DNA of 64,000 nucleotides from JAGMXM01 sp964458325 (GCA_964458325.1 CAYWIM010000004.1:26270-90269); one strand, 5' to 3'. Counted from the stretch's first letter, positions 50,413 to 59,945 are shown. Notes: generated by a model not told the origin, from the sequence alone. Program-made: numbers and translations.

Positions 50413-52491
50413 TTACCGCCCGGCCTTCCAGCAGAGCGGGGCGCCGGCGCCGTCGTTGTGGTAAGCACCGCCTTGCGCCTGCAGATAACCGGCGCGGGTC
50501 ACATAATCCGCCGGGATGCTGGCGGGGGCGGCGGCCCACGGTTGGCTGTTCTTCCACGCGGCGGCATACGCCTCATACTCCGTCATGCTGATCGTCCAAT
50601 CCAGATTCGCGTCCGCCGGATGATGATTCGTGTTATTGAACTCGTAGCAGCCCAGATCCACCCGCACACCGTTGGTTCGACTGTTCCCATCCAAATCCGT
50701 GGCGGGGATGGAAGGCAGGCCGTTCGTGCCAGCGTTGAGGCACGCGGATGTCGCGCGCAAATGATAATCCCCGTTCACGGGATCGAAAAAGGCGGGCGCC
50801 ATGTCAATGTTGTTCTCGGCAATGTCCCAGACTCCATCCAGGCCATGGGCATCGTTGAACATGAACTCCTTCCAAGACCCTGTTCCAGTAATATACAAAT
50901 CTACTCCGTTGCCATTCGCTATATTGCCCCATATGATGTTGTTGTATACTTTCAAGACTGCATTATCCCCTTCCAACTTGTATCGAACACCACCGCCATT
51001 TCCAGAGGCGGAGTTATCTACTATTGTGTTATTGACCATCTCCATCGCCACCGTTGGCTTCAAATAAATCCCGCCACCACTACCTGCGATGGCTGCATTA
51101 TTTGCCACTAGATTATTGTTGAATTGAACCTTGGGAGCTTCGACAAATACTCCGCCAGCATAACCCGCAATGGCTGAATTGTTTACAACAATATTATTTT
51201 TGAATTGAACGTATGGGGCTCCAACGACAAGTCCGCCTCCCCATCCGGCGACGTTGTTTTCCAGTATATTGTCGTACATATCCACAATGCTATCGCCGTA
51301 GGATGACATACCGTTACAGTAGGCCGCTCCCGCATATCCAGTCTGGGCCGAGTTGCCAATAAAAATGTTATGATTTAACTCTAATGTGCCGCCAGACCAG
51401 ACTGTGCAACGCAAGCCTCCTCCTTGGCAGCCTGTATTGTTTCTGAACACATTTCGACGTATGTATGCCACGTTCACCGGATCAAGGCGAACAGCTCCGG
51501 CTCCAGTATGGTCTACGACTGCCAATGCGCGGTTGTCAACAAACGTGTTATCAACAATTGTGGCCCCCACCGCACCACCGTTGTTTGAATCCAGACCTCC
51601 ATATACGGCGCCTGCTGCCTCACCCGTGTTCGCGATGAAATCATTGTGCGAAAGCTCTGTATGGATAACACCAAAGTTTGCATATAGTGTGATTGCACCG
51701 CCTCCGGCTGGAGAGTACCAAGTATTACTATTATGAATAAAAGTATTTTCTGAAAACACTATTGTATTTTCGCCGCCGCGGCTCCAGTAACGCACCCCCC
51801 CATACTTAGAATTTGCATGAAATGTATTATTTGACAAAGTAATGTTGCACCCATTTAGCGACGCTCCAATTAAATTGGACGAAATGAGACAATGTTGCAT
51901 TGTCATATTGCCAGACGTCATATTATCAATGATAATGCCCGCATTATCAATGACATTGCCCATATAACCGCCTTGATTGTTTCCTATCAAACTACAACGT
52001 CGAATTGTGATGTTTAATCCAGAGGCGATTTCTAATCCTATTCCTTTTGTATTGATGGGCGAGATAAATTGGCAGTCTGCGATTGTTGACGATGCTGCGG
52101 ACCCGGTGCCTATGCGCAAAGAAGAAATGGTTTCCGATCCGCAATTGCGAAGGAAAGTAATTCCTCGAACTGAGACTTCAGAATTTGCTGTATTCGTGAT
52201 GTTTAATCCTCGTCCGCCGCCGGCAGGATCGATGATAACGGCCGTATTGGAAACGCCGATTTCAGCCTGAATGGCAAGACTGTTCGCCTCCGCGCTGTTG
52301 AAGTTGAAGTTGCCGGTATACCAACCCGCCGAAAGGCAAATGACGTCGTCCGCGCCGTTATTTGCAGCGCGTGTCAATGCGTTTTGCAGCTCCTGCGTGG
52401 TGGCGACGTGGTAATCGACCGCGCCACTGTTGAACGCCAAGCCTGCCAGGAATGCAAGCGCTACATAAATGAAGCTGGTTGTTTGTTTCAT
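50413..52491 (-). CDS. Exported right-handed beta-helix protein with dockerin-like tail
   Basis: A 692-aa protein starting MKQTTSFIYVALAFLAGLAFNSGA, a signal peptide. Residues ~90-560 form a parallel beta-helix of Asn-rich coils (NNTFHANSKYGG, NNIVVNNSAIAGYAGGVF, NNLVANNAAIAGSGGGIY, NNTIVDNSASGNGGGV). They end in the 'choice-of-anchor'-type segment GDYHLRATSACLNAGTNGLP...DLDGNSR and GCYEF. The tail (last ~70 residues) has DANLDWTISMTEYEAY, a dockerin-like EF-hand, then a conserved Ala/Pro-rich end. Bases 50.9-52.3 kb are much more AT-rich than the rest of the window, suggesting transfer or low-complexity evolution. It starts 37 nt after the CAP gene and ends 38 nt before the 1237-aa protein gene. 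Confidence 0.85.
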   Translation of the reverse strand: MKQTTSFIYVALAFLAGLAFNSGAVDYHVATTQELQNALTRAANNGADDVICLSAGWYTGNFNFNSAEANSLAIQAEIGVSNTAVIIDPAGGGRGLNITNTANSEVSVRGITFLRNCGSETISSLRIGTGSAASSTIADCQFISPINTKGIGLEIASGLNITIRRCSLIGNNQGGYMGNVIDNAGIIIDNMTSGNMTMQHCLISSNLIGASLNGCNITLSNNTFHANSKYGGVRYWSRGGENTIVFSENTFIHNSNTWYSPAGGGAITLYANFGVIHTELSHNDFIANTGEAAGAVYGGLDSNNGGAVGATIVDNTFVDNRALAVVDHTGAGAVRLDPVNVAYIRRNVFRNNTGCQGGGLRCTVWSGGTLELNHNIFIGNSAQTGYAGAAYCNGMSSYGDSIVDMYDNILENNVAGWGGGLVVGAPYVQFKNNIVVNNSAIAGYAGGVFVEAPKVQFNNNLVANNAAIAGSGGGIYLKPTVAMEMVNNTIVDNSASGNGGGVRYKLEGDNAVLKVYNNIIWGNIANGNGVDLYITGTGSWKEFMFNDAHGLDGVWDIAENNIDMAPAFFDPVNGDYHLRATSACLNAGTNGLPSIPATDLDGNSRTNGVRVDLGCYEFNNTNHHPADANLDWTISMTEYEAYAAAWKNSQPWAAAPASIPADYVTRAGYLQAQGGAYHNDGAGAPLCWKAGR

Positions 52492-52527
52492 AAATCGGAT
52501 TGTTTTATGGTTGTTATACTTTGCAGA

Positions 52528-53727
52528 TTAATTGGAAGGATACTTGAGCCGATACACATTGAGGCTGGTGTTGGGCGTGCCGGTGTGGGTGACGGTGGCG
52601 GCGCCGGACTCGAGGGGGATCGTGGCGACATCGGTCCAATGAGCGAGGTCTGTCGAGTGCTGGAGGATGACGGTGGATCCGGGGCGGCCGCTGACCAACG
52701 CCTGGAATCCTCCCTCCGCGGTCCAACGCATCGTGCCTTCGACGAATCCCAAGAGGATGGTCTGGGCCAGTTCAACGTCCAGTTTGACGTTCCATTCCGA
52801 GCGCTGGAACGAGGTGGTGTAGGGGATGGCGATCGGGTCGCCGGAAAACGTGACGCTGAGAGCGCCCGAGCCGGATTCATAGGGAAAGGCGTAGCCGCCT
52901 GAATCGGATGTCACGGCGTGCCAGGCGCCCGAGGCAGGCCGCACGGTAATATTCGGGACGCCTTCGCCGGGGTCGTAGAAGCCGTTGGTATTGGCGTCCT
53001 GGTACACAACACCCAAACACATGGGGCCGGGCGTGGAACCGGATCGCGCAAAGTCCTGCGTGATCATGACCGTGTTCAAGATGTTGCCGCCGCTGGTGAA
53101 TTGCCCCTCGACCGCGCCAATGCCCAGTTCATCAAATTTCTCGTTGCAGATATTCTGCCGGTGACCGGGGCTTTTGAACACGTTATCGTGGACGATGGCG
53201 GTGAAGGAATTGACATCGAGAGTGCCGGTGGTCCCGCGATAACCGAGATTCTCCGAGCAGGTCCAGGGACGCACGAACTCGTAGCCAGCCACCTGCATGC
53301 GATCGAAGAAGGACGATCCATTGATGCCCGTATGCTCGAAGGTGTCCGTGTCGAGCATCCACTGGCTGTGGCCGCGCGCCGCCGCAAGGAGATGGGGATT
53401 GAACGCGAGGGGTTGCTTCCAGGTGTTCGTGATCGTGCCGGGCTCGAGCCCTGCGTTGAGATCGATCCCGAGCCGGGCAGCCTCGGCGCCGGGATTCGCC
53501 CGGGCGCGGTTGACGAGTTCCATCATCAACTGCTCGGTGGCGGTGGGATTGCCGTGGTCGTACGCTTGGGACGCGGCTGCGCGGACGCATGGCGTCGAGC
53601 GGTTCTCGACCGCCGCGCATTCCACCGCCACGGCGGCAATACCGACATCTTCGACAATCGTCTCGACGGTTGTGGTTGGGCTGTCGCCTTGGGCGATCAG
53701 ACACGCAAGGAGCAGAACTTGATTCAT
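52528..53727 (-). CDS. Exported CAP (SCP/PR-1-like) domain protein
   Basis: A 399-aa protein with a short signal sequence (MNQVLLLACLIAQ). The CAP domain spans about 65-230: MMELVNRARANPGAEAARLG, HSQWMLDTDTFEHTGINGSSF, ENLGYRG, FKSPGHRQNICNEKFDELGIG and FARSG. The conserved His, Glu and His of the CAP cavity are present. Residues ~240-300 look like an SdrD/carboxypeptidase-regulatory beta domain (GVVYQDANTNGFYDPGEGVPNITV), with a calcium-binding DxNxNGxxDxGE loop. The end is the shared module LQHSTDLAHWTD...LNVYRLKYPSN. Bacterial CAP proteins are mostly uncharacterised. Confidence 0.88.
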   Translation of the reverse strand: MNQVLLLACLIAQGDSPTTTVETIVEDVGIAAVAVECAAVENRSTPCVRAAASQAYDHGNPTATEQLMMELVNRARANPGAEAARLGIDLNAGLEPGTITNTWKQPLAFNPHLLAAARGHSQWMLDTDTFEHTGINGSSFFDRMQVAGYEFVRPWTCSENLGYRGTTGTLDVNSFTAIVHDNVFKSPGHRQNICNEKFDELGIGAVEGQFTSGGNILNTVMITQDFARSGSTPGPMCLGVVYQDANTNGFYDPGEGVPNITVRPASGAWHAVTSDSGGYAFPYESGSGALSVTFSGDPIAIPYTTSFQRSEWNVKLDVELAQTILLGFVEGTMRWTAEGGFQALVSGRPGSTVILQHSTDLAHWTDVATIPLESGAATVTHTGTPNTSLNVYRLKYPSN

Positions 53728-53909
53728 ATGCGAGGGTGTTTACCGAATAATAATGATGCCAAGTGTTGTCAACAAAAGCAAGCTATATCGGAGGTGATCA
53801 AGTGGTTTTATATCTCGTTCATGGCGAGTCAGATGCGGGCGTTTGATCGAAGCAGATGCGAAATATCGTGCGCAAGTGTCAATGCCAAATCCGCGCGGGG
53901 TGCCGGCGC

Positions 53910-56843
53910 CTATAGGCTTTGCAGAAGCACACGATAGAACCGTCCGGAAGACCCCGGCAAAGCAGGATCAGTGAACTCGCCCGATCCATTCGCCAAGGTG
54001 TTGGTGTGGATGGCGGACCAGATGCCCGTGGCGAGGTCCGTGCAAGCCTCGATCACGGCCGGATGGTCTGGCGGTCCGGTGAAAAGCAATCGGCAGCCGC
54101 CCGGTCCGGGCCCAAATCCCTCCCGCGCGCTTTGAATGACCACGTTCCAAAGCGCGGTTGGATGGCCGGCGAATGTGGGATTCCATCCCGCCGTGCCATG
54201 AAGGTAATAAACCGCAAGCTCGCTTTGCGGGAAGGCATTCGCGCCGACCGCTGGCGCGTCGCCTTGGAAATAGATCCGCCGCAGACCGTTGGCGCCTGAA
54301 AATGCGCCGTCTTCGATGCAAGTCAGACCGGGTGGGAATATTGCGCTGGTGAGGCCGGCGCCGGCGAATGCGCCGGCGGCGATTCCGGTCAGCGGCTTTG
54401 CATTCCACGAGGAAGGAATCGTGAGATGAGCGTTCGTCCCGTGATAGCCGGTGACGGTGACGGCGCCATTGGGTTCGGAGCGGACATCGAACAGGTTGCA
54501 GACGAGGAGTTCGAAGGAAGGCGACTGCCGATGGACCGTGCCGGCTTGATCCTCGATGGCCGCCGCCAGGACATACGATCCCGCGGCCAGATTGGTGAGC
54601 AGGGTGTAATGGATGGGCTGTCCTTCGAGCTCGGGATGGACGACGTCCTCCTGCAGATGAATCGAGTCAATCCAGACGCCGCCGCTGGGGTAATAACTTC
54701 CCGGAACGGAATACTCGAGGCGGACATAAACAGGTTGGCCGGCGTAATCAGCGAGAGGAATGGCCTGGTCGATCCAGACCGAATGTCCGCCGGCGCTCCA
54801 GAGCTCGGTGAAGACCGACCGGTTCGTGGAAATCAAGATACGGAAGCGGTCGTTCGCCAGGTGGCGTTTCCAGCGGAGCAGCAGTCGCGTGTTGTCCTTG
54901 GGGGCGATCTGGGCGCGGGAAGTCAGGTGACATACCATATTTCGGTAACCGCCAGCCTGCTTGTAAAAACAGTGTTCCTGGCCGTCGATGGCAGCGATTG
55001 TCCAGTCCGGAAACTCATCTGTCGAGCCGGCGGGGGTGGTGAGCTCGAACCGTGAGAAATCCGAGCACTCGTCCCACGGAGTCAACGCCGCGGAAAATCT
55101 GTGCGACGCGAGCTGGGTGTCGCTGACGAACGGTTCCCAGCGATACCAGCTGCCCGAAGAGATGAGCAGATCATCGATCCAGACGCCTCCGTTTTCGGGG
55201 TAATAGGATCCGGAGTGAAGCTCGAACCGGAGCTGAATTGTTTGTCCGGCGTAGGCGCCGAGCGGGACGGTGTGCTGGCGCCATTCGAGAGGGTAATTGT
55301 CACTGAGACGGTATTTCTCGGAGAAGGTTTCGCCGTCATCCGCGGATATCGAAACCGTAAAGGCCGCTGTCCCCAATCGGTATTGGGTCCAGAACGACAA
55401 ATGCGAGGATGAATCGGGCACAAACTGATCGGCCAGCGTCAAACTGGCATACCCATTGGGACCGGCATACCAGCAGTTGCCGGATTGGCCCCCGGAACGG
55501 ATTTCCCATCTCATGGATGCGGTTTGATCCAGCGTGGACGCATCGGAACTCCAGAGGCCAGGTTGCTGCACGAGCTGGCGAAGATCGAGCCGGGCGGCTT
55601 CGTGTTCGCGCCGCTTCGGGAAGATCCATTGAAGCTCGATGGGTTGGCCGGCCAGGGCGGACATTCTTCTTTCACGGGGCATGGGCAGCAGACTCGGCCG
55701 AACTGAAGTGCATCCTGCCGTAATGGGACCCAGTGGAATCTCGTTGGCGGACCACCATCCGTCGTTTTGTCCGCCCCAGCCGTAATTGAAATGGTAGGAA
55801 ATGGACTCATTCTGGGTCATCAGGCCATCGACGACAATCACATGATTGGAGAGGGAAACGACGGCAGGATATCCGGCGCGCAAGTTAGCATCCAACGCGG
55901 CCAGAAGATCCTCCTGCGTATTGTGGTAAATCGCAGGCTCATAATAGAAATACGCGGCGATCTCTTGCGCCAGTGTCTTGGAGCTCACGCCGGTTCCTAT
56001 CGTTGCGCTTTCGAAGTCCGCCTCGGCGGCCACCCCCAGCTCATACATCAACTCGGCCACCTCCTCCTGCCCCGGTTGCGCCGATGTTGCGAATGCATCA
56101 AAGGAGACGGCCATGGCCTGCAATCCGTAGGGATCGGAGAATACCGCGCTGTGTTCTCCGGTCATGACACCGGTTGCATCATGGTAGGAATGCAGTCCTT
56201 GGCCGTAGGGCGGCCAGCGATGAAAGCAAAAGATCTGGGAAAAGGCGGTGGGCACGCACCCGGTGGGCGCGCGCTGGCGATAGGCGCTCGTGGAACTCCC
56301 CGCCGGATCGGCCGGACAATACAGATTATACGGATGCCACTGGCTCCATTTCGTGTCCAAATAAGGGCCGTAAACCTCTGTGCTCTGAGCGGACAACCGC
56401 ATCATGCTCCATGCCGGCCTGGACGGAGGCGCGTCCGCTCGAGACACCAGTCGTCGGGCTGTCCGTTCAACGTGCGCCAGCAAAGCGGCGCGAAGCGCGT
56501 TCTCCGGCACATCCTCGATGCAGATCGACGACGACGCGCTGAAGGCCACCACTGGCGGCAGGCGGTCGTCGCTGTTGAGAACCACATAGCCTTGCGGCGA
56601 CAAGGAAACGATGCGCACGCTATAATCAAACCCTGATGGAGGAAACCGTTGAACCGATTCAATCGGCCAATCCGACGCCGCGCGCATCACGGGATGCGCG
56701 CGCATCCACTCGTGCATGCGAACGATCGCTTCCTGTTCAGAGACGGGTTTTCTATCCGCTTGCAGGGGCGCCAGCAGGCTCGATAAAATGGCCGCGGTGA
56801 GAAGAGTCCGCGGCGCAACCCACCCAGTTTGAATGGTTTTCAT
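53910..56843 (-). CDS. C10 (streptopain-like) cysteine peptidase with BspA-type LRR
   Basis: A 977-aa exported peptidase. Signal peptide about 10-29 (APRTLLTAAILSSLLAPLQA), then a Spi/propeptide-like region with VVLNSDDRLPPVVAFS. The peptidase C10 domain has nucleophile C196 (PTGCVPTAFSQIF) and H334 (LSNHVIVVDGL), with NYGWGGQNDGWW after it. Two jelly-roll/MAM-like domains (each with 'SYYP..GGVWID' ends) follow at about 440-580 and 610-745. A BspA-like LRR (IPSSWNAKPLTGIAAGAFAG...CIEDGAFSG) and the shared C-terminal module (EACTDLATGIW...GRFYRVLLQSL) close the protein. The start at 56843 or 56858 is uncertain. Confidence 0.88.
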   Translation of the reverse strand: MKTIQTGWVAPRTLLTAAILSSLLAPLQADRKPVSEQEAIVRMHEWMRAHPVMRAASDWPIESVQRFPPSGFDYSVRIVSLSPQGYVVLNSDDRLPPVVAFSASSSICIEDVPENALRAALLAHVERTARRLVSRADAPPSRPAWSMMRLSAQSTEVYGPYLDTKWSQWHPYNLYCPADPAGSSTSAYRQRAPTGCVPTAFSQIFCFHRWPPYGQGLHSYHDATGVMTGEHSAVFSDPYGLQAMAVSFDAFATSAQPGQEEVAELMYELGVAAEADFESATIGTGVSSKTLAQEIAAYFYYEPAIYHNTQEDLLAALDANLRAGYPAVVSLSNHVIVVDGLMTQNESISYHFNYGWGGQNDGWWSANEIPLGPITAGCTSVRPSLLPMPRERRMSALAGQPIELQWIFPKRREHEAARLDLRQLVQQPGLWSSDASTLDQTASMRWEIRSGGQSGNCWYAGPNGYASLTLADQFVPDSSSHLSFWTQYRLGTAAFTVSISADDGETFSEKYRLSDNYPLEWRQHTVPLGAYAGQTIQLRFELHSGSYYPENGGVWIDDLLISSGSWYRWEPFVSDTQLASHRFSAALTPWDECSDFSRFELTTPAGSTDEFPDWTIAAIDGQEHCFYKQAGGYRNMVCHLTSRAQIAPKDNTRLLLRWKRHLANDRFRILISTNRSVFTELWSAGGHSVWIDQAIPLADYAGQPVYVRLEYSVPGSYYPSGGVWIDSIHLQEDVVHPELEGQPIHYTLLTNLAAGSYVLAAAIEDQAGTVHRQSPSFELLVCNLFDVRSEPNGAVTVTGYHGTNAHLTIPSSWNAKPLTGIAAGAFAGAGLTSAIFPPGLTCIEDGAFSGANGLRRIYFQGDAPAVGANAFPQSELAVYYLHGTAGWNPTFAGHPTALWNVVIQSAREGFGPGPGGCRLLFTGPPDHPAVIEACTDLATGIWSAIHTNTLANGSGEFTDPALPGSSGRFYRVLLQSL

Positions 56844-56850
56844 TTGAGCA

Positions 56851-56961
56851 TCAATCATTGGATTGGAACGAGATCGCGGCTGGCAAAACAGGCAGGGGAT
56901 CCGCCGCATGCGCTCCATCCATCAGCGCAACGAGCGCCAGGATTGTTGGGAGGGTCTTCAT
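56851..56961 (-). pseudogene. Orphan signal-peptide ORF upstream of the C10 peptidase
   Basis: A 36-aa frame, MKTLPTILALVALMDGAHAA then a short tail to a TGA inside the start region of the C10 peptidase gene. It looks like a complete signal peptide with almost nothing behind it, so it is probably the stub of a lost or replaced exported protein. The DNA around its ATG is the duplicated ~140-bp sequence (56928-57071). Confidence 0.4.
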
Positions 56962-57071
56962 GCTGTTTGCTGATTCATCTGGTGGTTTGTTTCACTGCTG
57001 GCATTCCTGGCAGCCCGATCCCGGATCTTGCGCATCGCAGGCTGCCTTCCACCTCGATCACGGCGGCCCGC
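56928..57071 (-). repeat. ~140-bp direct repeat, copy A: leader plus signal-peptide start
   Basis: It matches 59913-60049 in the same orientation. Blocks shared almost exactly include CAACGAGCGCCAGGATTGT, TTCATGCTGTTTGCTGA, ACTGCTGGCATTCCTGGCAG and GCGGCCCGC. On the minus strand it reads upstream DNA and then ATGAAG and the first codons of a signal peptide. Confidence 0.65.
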
Positions 57072-57142
57072 AACTGATCACCCGGATTGTGTCATGGTGA
57101 TCGAAACCGAGTACCCAGCGCCAGATATTCGTCACTTGACTA

Positions 57143-59494
57143 CTATGGGATAGAAAAGCGGTAATACTTTTGCGATGAGTTGAGCACATTAGTATCGACA
57201 TACTGCATCATTCCGTTTGTATCGGCCTCTACTATGGCAAGCAGCTGCCACGTATTCGCAACGGCACCGATATTGGTTGTTGACCACAAGCTGTTTGTGC
57301 TGAGTGGCTTAGATAACATGGTGACGATGACGCCAGAAGTGCCGCCTTGACTTAGAGTCGTGGCTCCGACGAAACAAAGGGCAACTGGCACGCCCTTCTT
57401 GATACGGTTGTCGCCCGAGTCCGCAACGAATAAATTGCCAGAATGATCCACCGAGACACCTGTAGGCCAGGTAAAGTAAGCAGACGTTCCAACGCCTTCT
57501 GCCACGCCCCTTACACCTGGCCTACCACCGATTGTAGTTACCAGTCCCTCCGAAGTCACAGCGCGAATGGTCATGTTGTCCCGATCAGCGACAAAAACAT
57601 TGCCATCGTTATCTACTGCCAACCCAGATGGGCTAAAAAAACTCGCTGTGCTGCTGTTGCCATCCATGCTGCCAGTAACTCCCGGAATGCCAGCTAACGT
57701 TGTTACGTTCCGTGACGCAGACACTTTCCTAATAGTATGATTGCCGGAATCCGCAACATATACATTCCCATGACTGTCCACCGCAACGCCCCTTGGTCTG
57801 AAAAAACGAGCGGCCTTGCCAACGCCATCAGATGCGCCCGGTATATTGGGACTACCGGCGAAGGTTGTTACCACGCCAGTCGCTGCGATTTTCCGAATCG
57901 TATGATTGTTATAATCAGCGACAAACACATTATTGTCATTATCCACCGCAACGCCTCTTGGATTGTAAAACCTTGCGTCGCTGCCGGCCCCGTCGGCGCT
58001 GCCAGGAAAGCCAGGGAAACCAGCAAAGGTTGTCACCTGTCCTGAAGAAGTTATCTTTCGGATGGTGTGGTTGCCCCAATCCGCGACGAAAAGGTTGCCT
58101 GAGTTGTCCACTGTTACCCCATAAGGGGAGTCGAACGTCGCCGCACCGCCGCTTCCGTCGGCGCTCCCTGTAACTTCCGCAGACCCTGCTAAAGTCGTCA
58201 CAAAACCTGAAGATGTAACTTTGCGGATCGTATGATTGTTGCCATCTGCTACGAACAGGTTGCCAGCGCCATCAACGACGACGCTGATCGGACCATAGAA
58301 CTGTGCCGAACTACCAATGCCATCGCTGCTGCCATGGTTCGGTGCCACGCCAGCCAGGGTGGTAACCACGGCCGCGGGCGTCACTTTGCGAATCGTTTGC
58401 GAGTTTGCTTCTGCGACGTATAAGTTTCCAGTCTTATCCAGCGCCAATCCAACGGGACTTGAGAAAGAGGCCGCGTTTCCAATGCCATCGCTGCTGCCAG
58501 ATATATCTGAAGAGCCAACAAAGGTTGTAACAACTCCTGCAGGTGTTATTTTACGAATCGCGTAATTGTTAAAGTCAGCCACAAAGACATTGTTGTTGCT
58601 GTCCACAGCTACGCCGTGAGGAAAGGCAAAACGCGCGTAAGCTCCAGTTCCGTCGGAACTTCCGTATTGTTGAGCCATGCCAGCCAACGTTGTTACAACA
58701 CCTGATGTCGTAACCTTTCGAATGGTCATATTGTACCGATCACTCACATAGATTGTGTTGTCAAGACCGACGGCAATTCCGTAAGGACAATTAAAACGTG
58801 CGGCGCTGCCGGCCCCGTCGGCGCTGCCGCGAAAGCCCGGGAAACCAGCAAGAGTTGTGACGAGGCCGGCTGGCGTAACGATGCGCACGGTATTATTTGT
58901 GGAGTCCGTGACGTAAAGATTTGCTGAGGTGTCGACCGCTACACCGGAAGGCGCATGGAATCGGGCTGTGTTGCCGATTCCATCGGCGCTGCCGGGAAAA
59001 CCCGCGCGACCTGCCAACGTCGTGACGAATCCGTGAGGCGTCACCTTGCGAATTGTGTGGTTGCCGAAATCCGCGACATAAACATTGCCGCTGTCGTCAA
59101 CTGCAACATCGAAAGGTTCGTTGAATCGGGCGATGCTGGCTGTGCCATCGGCGTTGCCGGAAATCCCAGATGAACCGGCAAAGGTTGACACAATTCCTGT
59201 CGGTGATACCTTTCGGATCGTATGGTTTAACGAGTCGGCAACAAACAAATTGCCATTGACATCCACCGCCACGCCGGCCGGACAATAAAACCGTGCGAGG
59301 ATGTTTGGACCGTCGGCGTTTCCATCCCCACCGGCAGTTTGGCCAGCGATATTCGACCACGAGTAAGGCCTTGTTTGGGCAAAGACTCGTGCATTCGCTG
59401 TCACAAGCATTAGCACAATGAAAGCGAGTGAGACGATGTCACTATGGCTGAATGTGTGTTTGATGCAAACGTATGTATTGGATATAGTGTTCAT
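57143..59494 (-). CDS. Exported NHL-repeat beta-propeller protein with 12 repeats
   Basis: A 783-aa protein with an N-terminal hydrophobic signal (IVSLAFIVLMLVTANARVFAQ). Twelve ~56-residue repeats each read roughly 'ARF..P.GVAVD..GN(L/V)(F/Y)VAD..NHTIRKV...G.VTT.AG.pG..GSADG.G', enough for two six-bladed propellers. The repeats are very alike at DNA level too. NHL proteins of this kind bind proteins or polysaccharides, and no catalytic residues are seen. The last ~80 residues form a separate domain ending SSQKYYRFSIP. The start at 59494 (MNTISNTYV) was chosen; 59533 is possible. It is flanked by two copies of the ~140-bp repeat. Confidence 0.88.
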   Translation of the reverse strand: MNTISNTYVCIKHTFSHSDIVSLAFIVLMLVTANARVFAQTRPYSWSNIAGQTAGGDGNADGPNILARFYCPAGVAVDVNGNLFVADSLNHTIRKVSPTGIVSTFAGSSGISGNADGTASIARFNEPFDVAVDDSGNVYVADFGNHTIRKVTPHGFVTTLAGRAGFPGSADGIGNTARFHAPSGVAVDTSANLYVTDSTNNTVRIVTPAGLVTTLAGFPGFRGSADGAGSAARFNCPYGIAVGLDNTIYVSDRYNMTIRKVTTSGVVTTLAGMAQQYGSSDGTGAYARFAFPHGVAVDSNNNVFVADFNNYAIRKITPAGVVTTFVGSSDISGSSDGIGNAASFSSPVGLALDKTGNLYVAEANSQTIRKVTPAAVVTTLAGVAPNHGSSDGIGSSAQFYGPISVVVDGAGNLFVADGNNHTIRKVTSSGFVTTLAGSAEVTGSADGSGGAATFDSPYGVTVDNSGNLFVADWGNHTIRKITSSGQVTTFAGFPGFPGSADGAGSDARFYNPRGVAVDNDNNVFVADYNNHTIRKIAATGVVTTFAGSPNIPGASDGVGKAARFFRPRGVAVDSHGNVYVADSGNHTIRKVSASRNVTTLAGIPGVTGSMDGNSSTASFFSPSGLAVDNDGNVFVADRDNMTIRAVTSEGLVTTIGGRPGVRGVAEGVGTSAYFTWPTGVSVDHSGNLFVADSGDNRIKKGVPVALCFVGATTLSQGGTSGVIVTMLSKPLSTNSLWSTTNIGAVANTWQLLAIVEADTNGMMQYVDTNVLNSSQKYYRFSIP

Positions 59495-59688
59495 GGGAAC
59501 AAGTGAGATGATGACAGGTGAGCATATCTGCAAAGGACATTGCGGCTTATGATGATAAGTAGTGTCATGCGAATCAATGAACGTGTCGCGAAGGGCAAGC
59601 TAGTGTCAAAAACCGCGAGCGCAAAAGTGATCGGTATCGTGACCGTGCAAATATCGATTCGATTCCAGATACTCAATAAACATACATT

Positions 59689-59945
59689 TTATTTTAACCC
59701 AACCGGGCAAATGCTTGGATCTGGAGGTGCGAACAGACCAACAAGTATCAGTAAATACATTGGAATGTCCGGAGCTGCCAGTCGCGGCCAATTGAACAGC
59801 AAGAGCGGAAACAGGGCCGGAAGCGGTTTCACGTTTGGCAATGGCGCCAGAATAGCGGCAGCGCATCTAGCGCTTGGGGCATCAAATGAGACGGCATAGG
59901 GAAAAAAGGGCACAACGAGCGCCAGGATTGTATTGAGGCCTTCAT
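59689..59945 (-). pseudogene. Frameshifted exported-protein remnant behind repeat copy B
   Basis: The ATG at 59945 is the counterpart of the one in copy A, but one base is missing within the next 20 nt. With the frame restored the product would read ...ILALVVPFFPYAVSFDAPSA then a ~60-residue Pro/Leu-rich stretch ending CPVGLK. Without repair it stops after 38 codons. It may be a decayed small secreted or membrane protein; no family recognised. Confidence 0.35.

Noticed and set aside
57143..59494. The regularly spaced repeats in the NHL gene as a CRISPR array
   Set aside because: The ~168-bp periodicity lies in one open frame and encodes 56-residue NHL repeats; there are no short unique spacers or cas genes.
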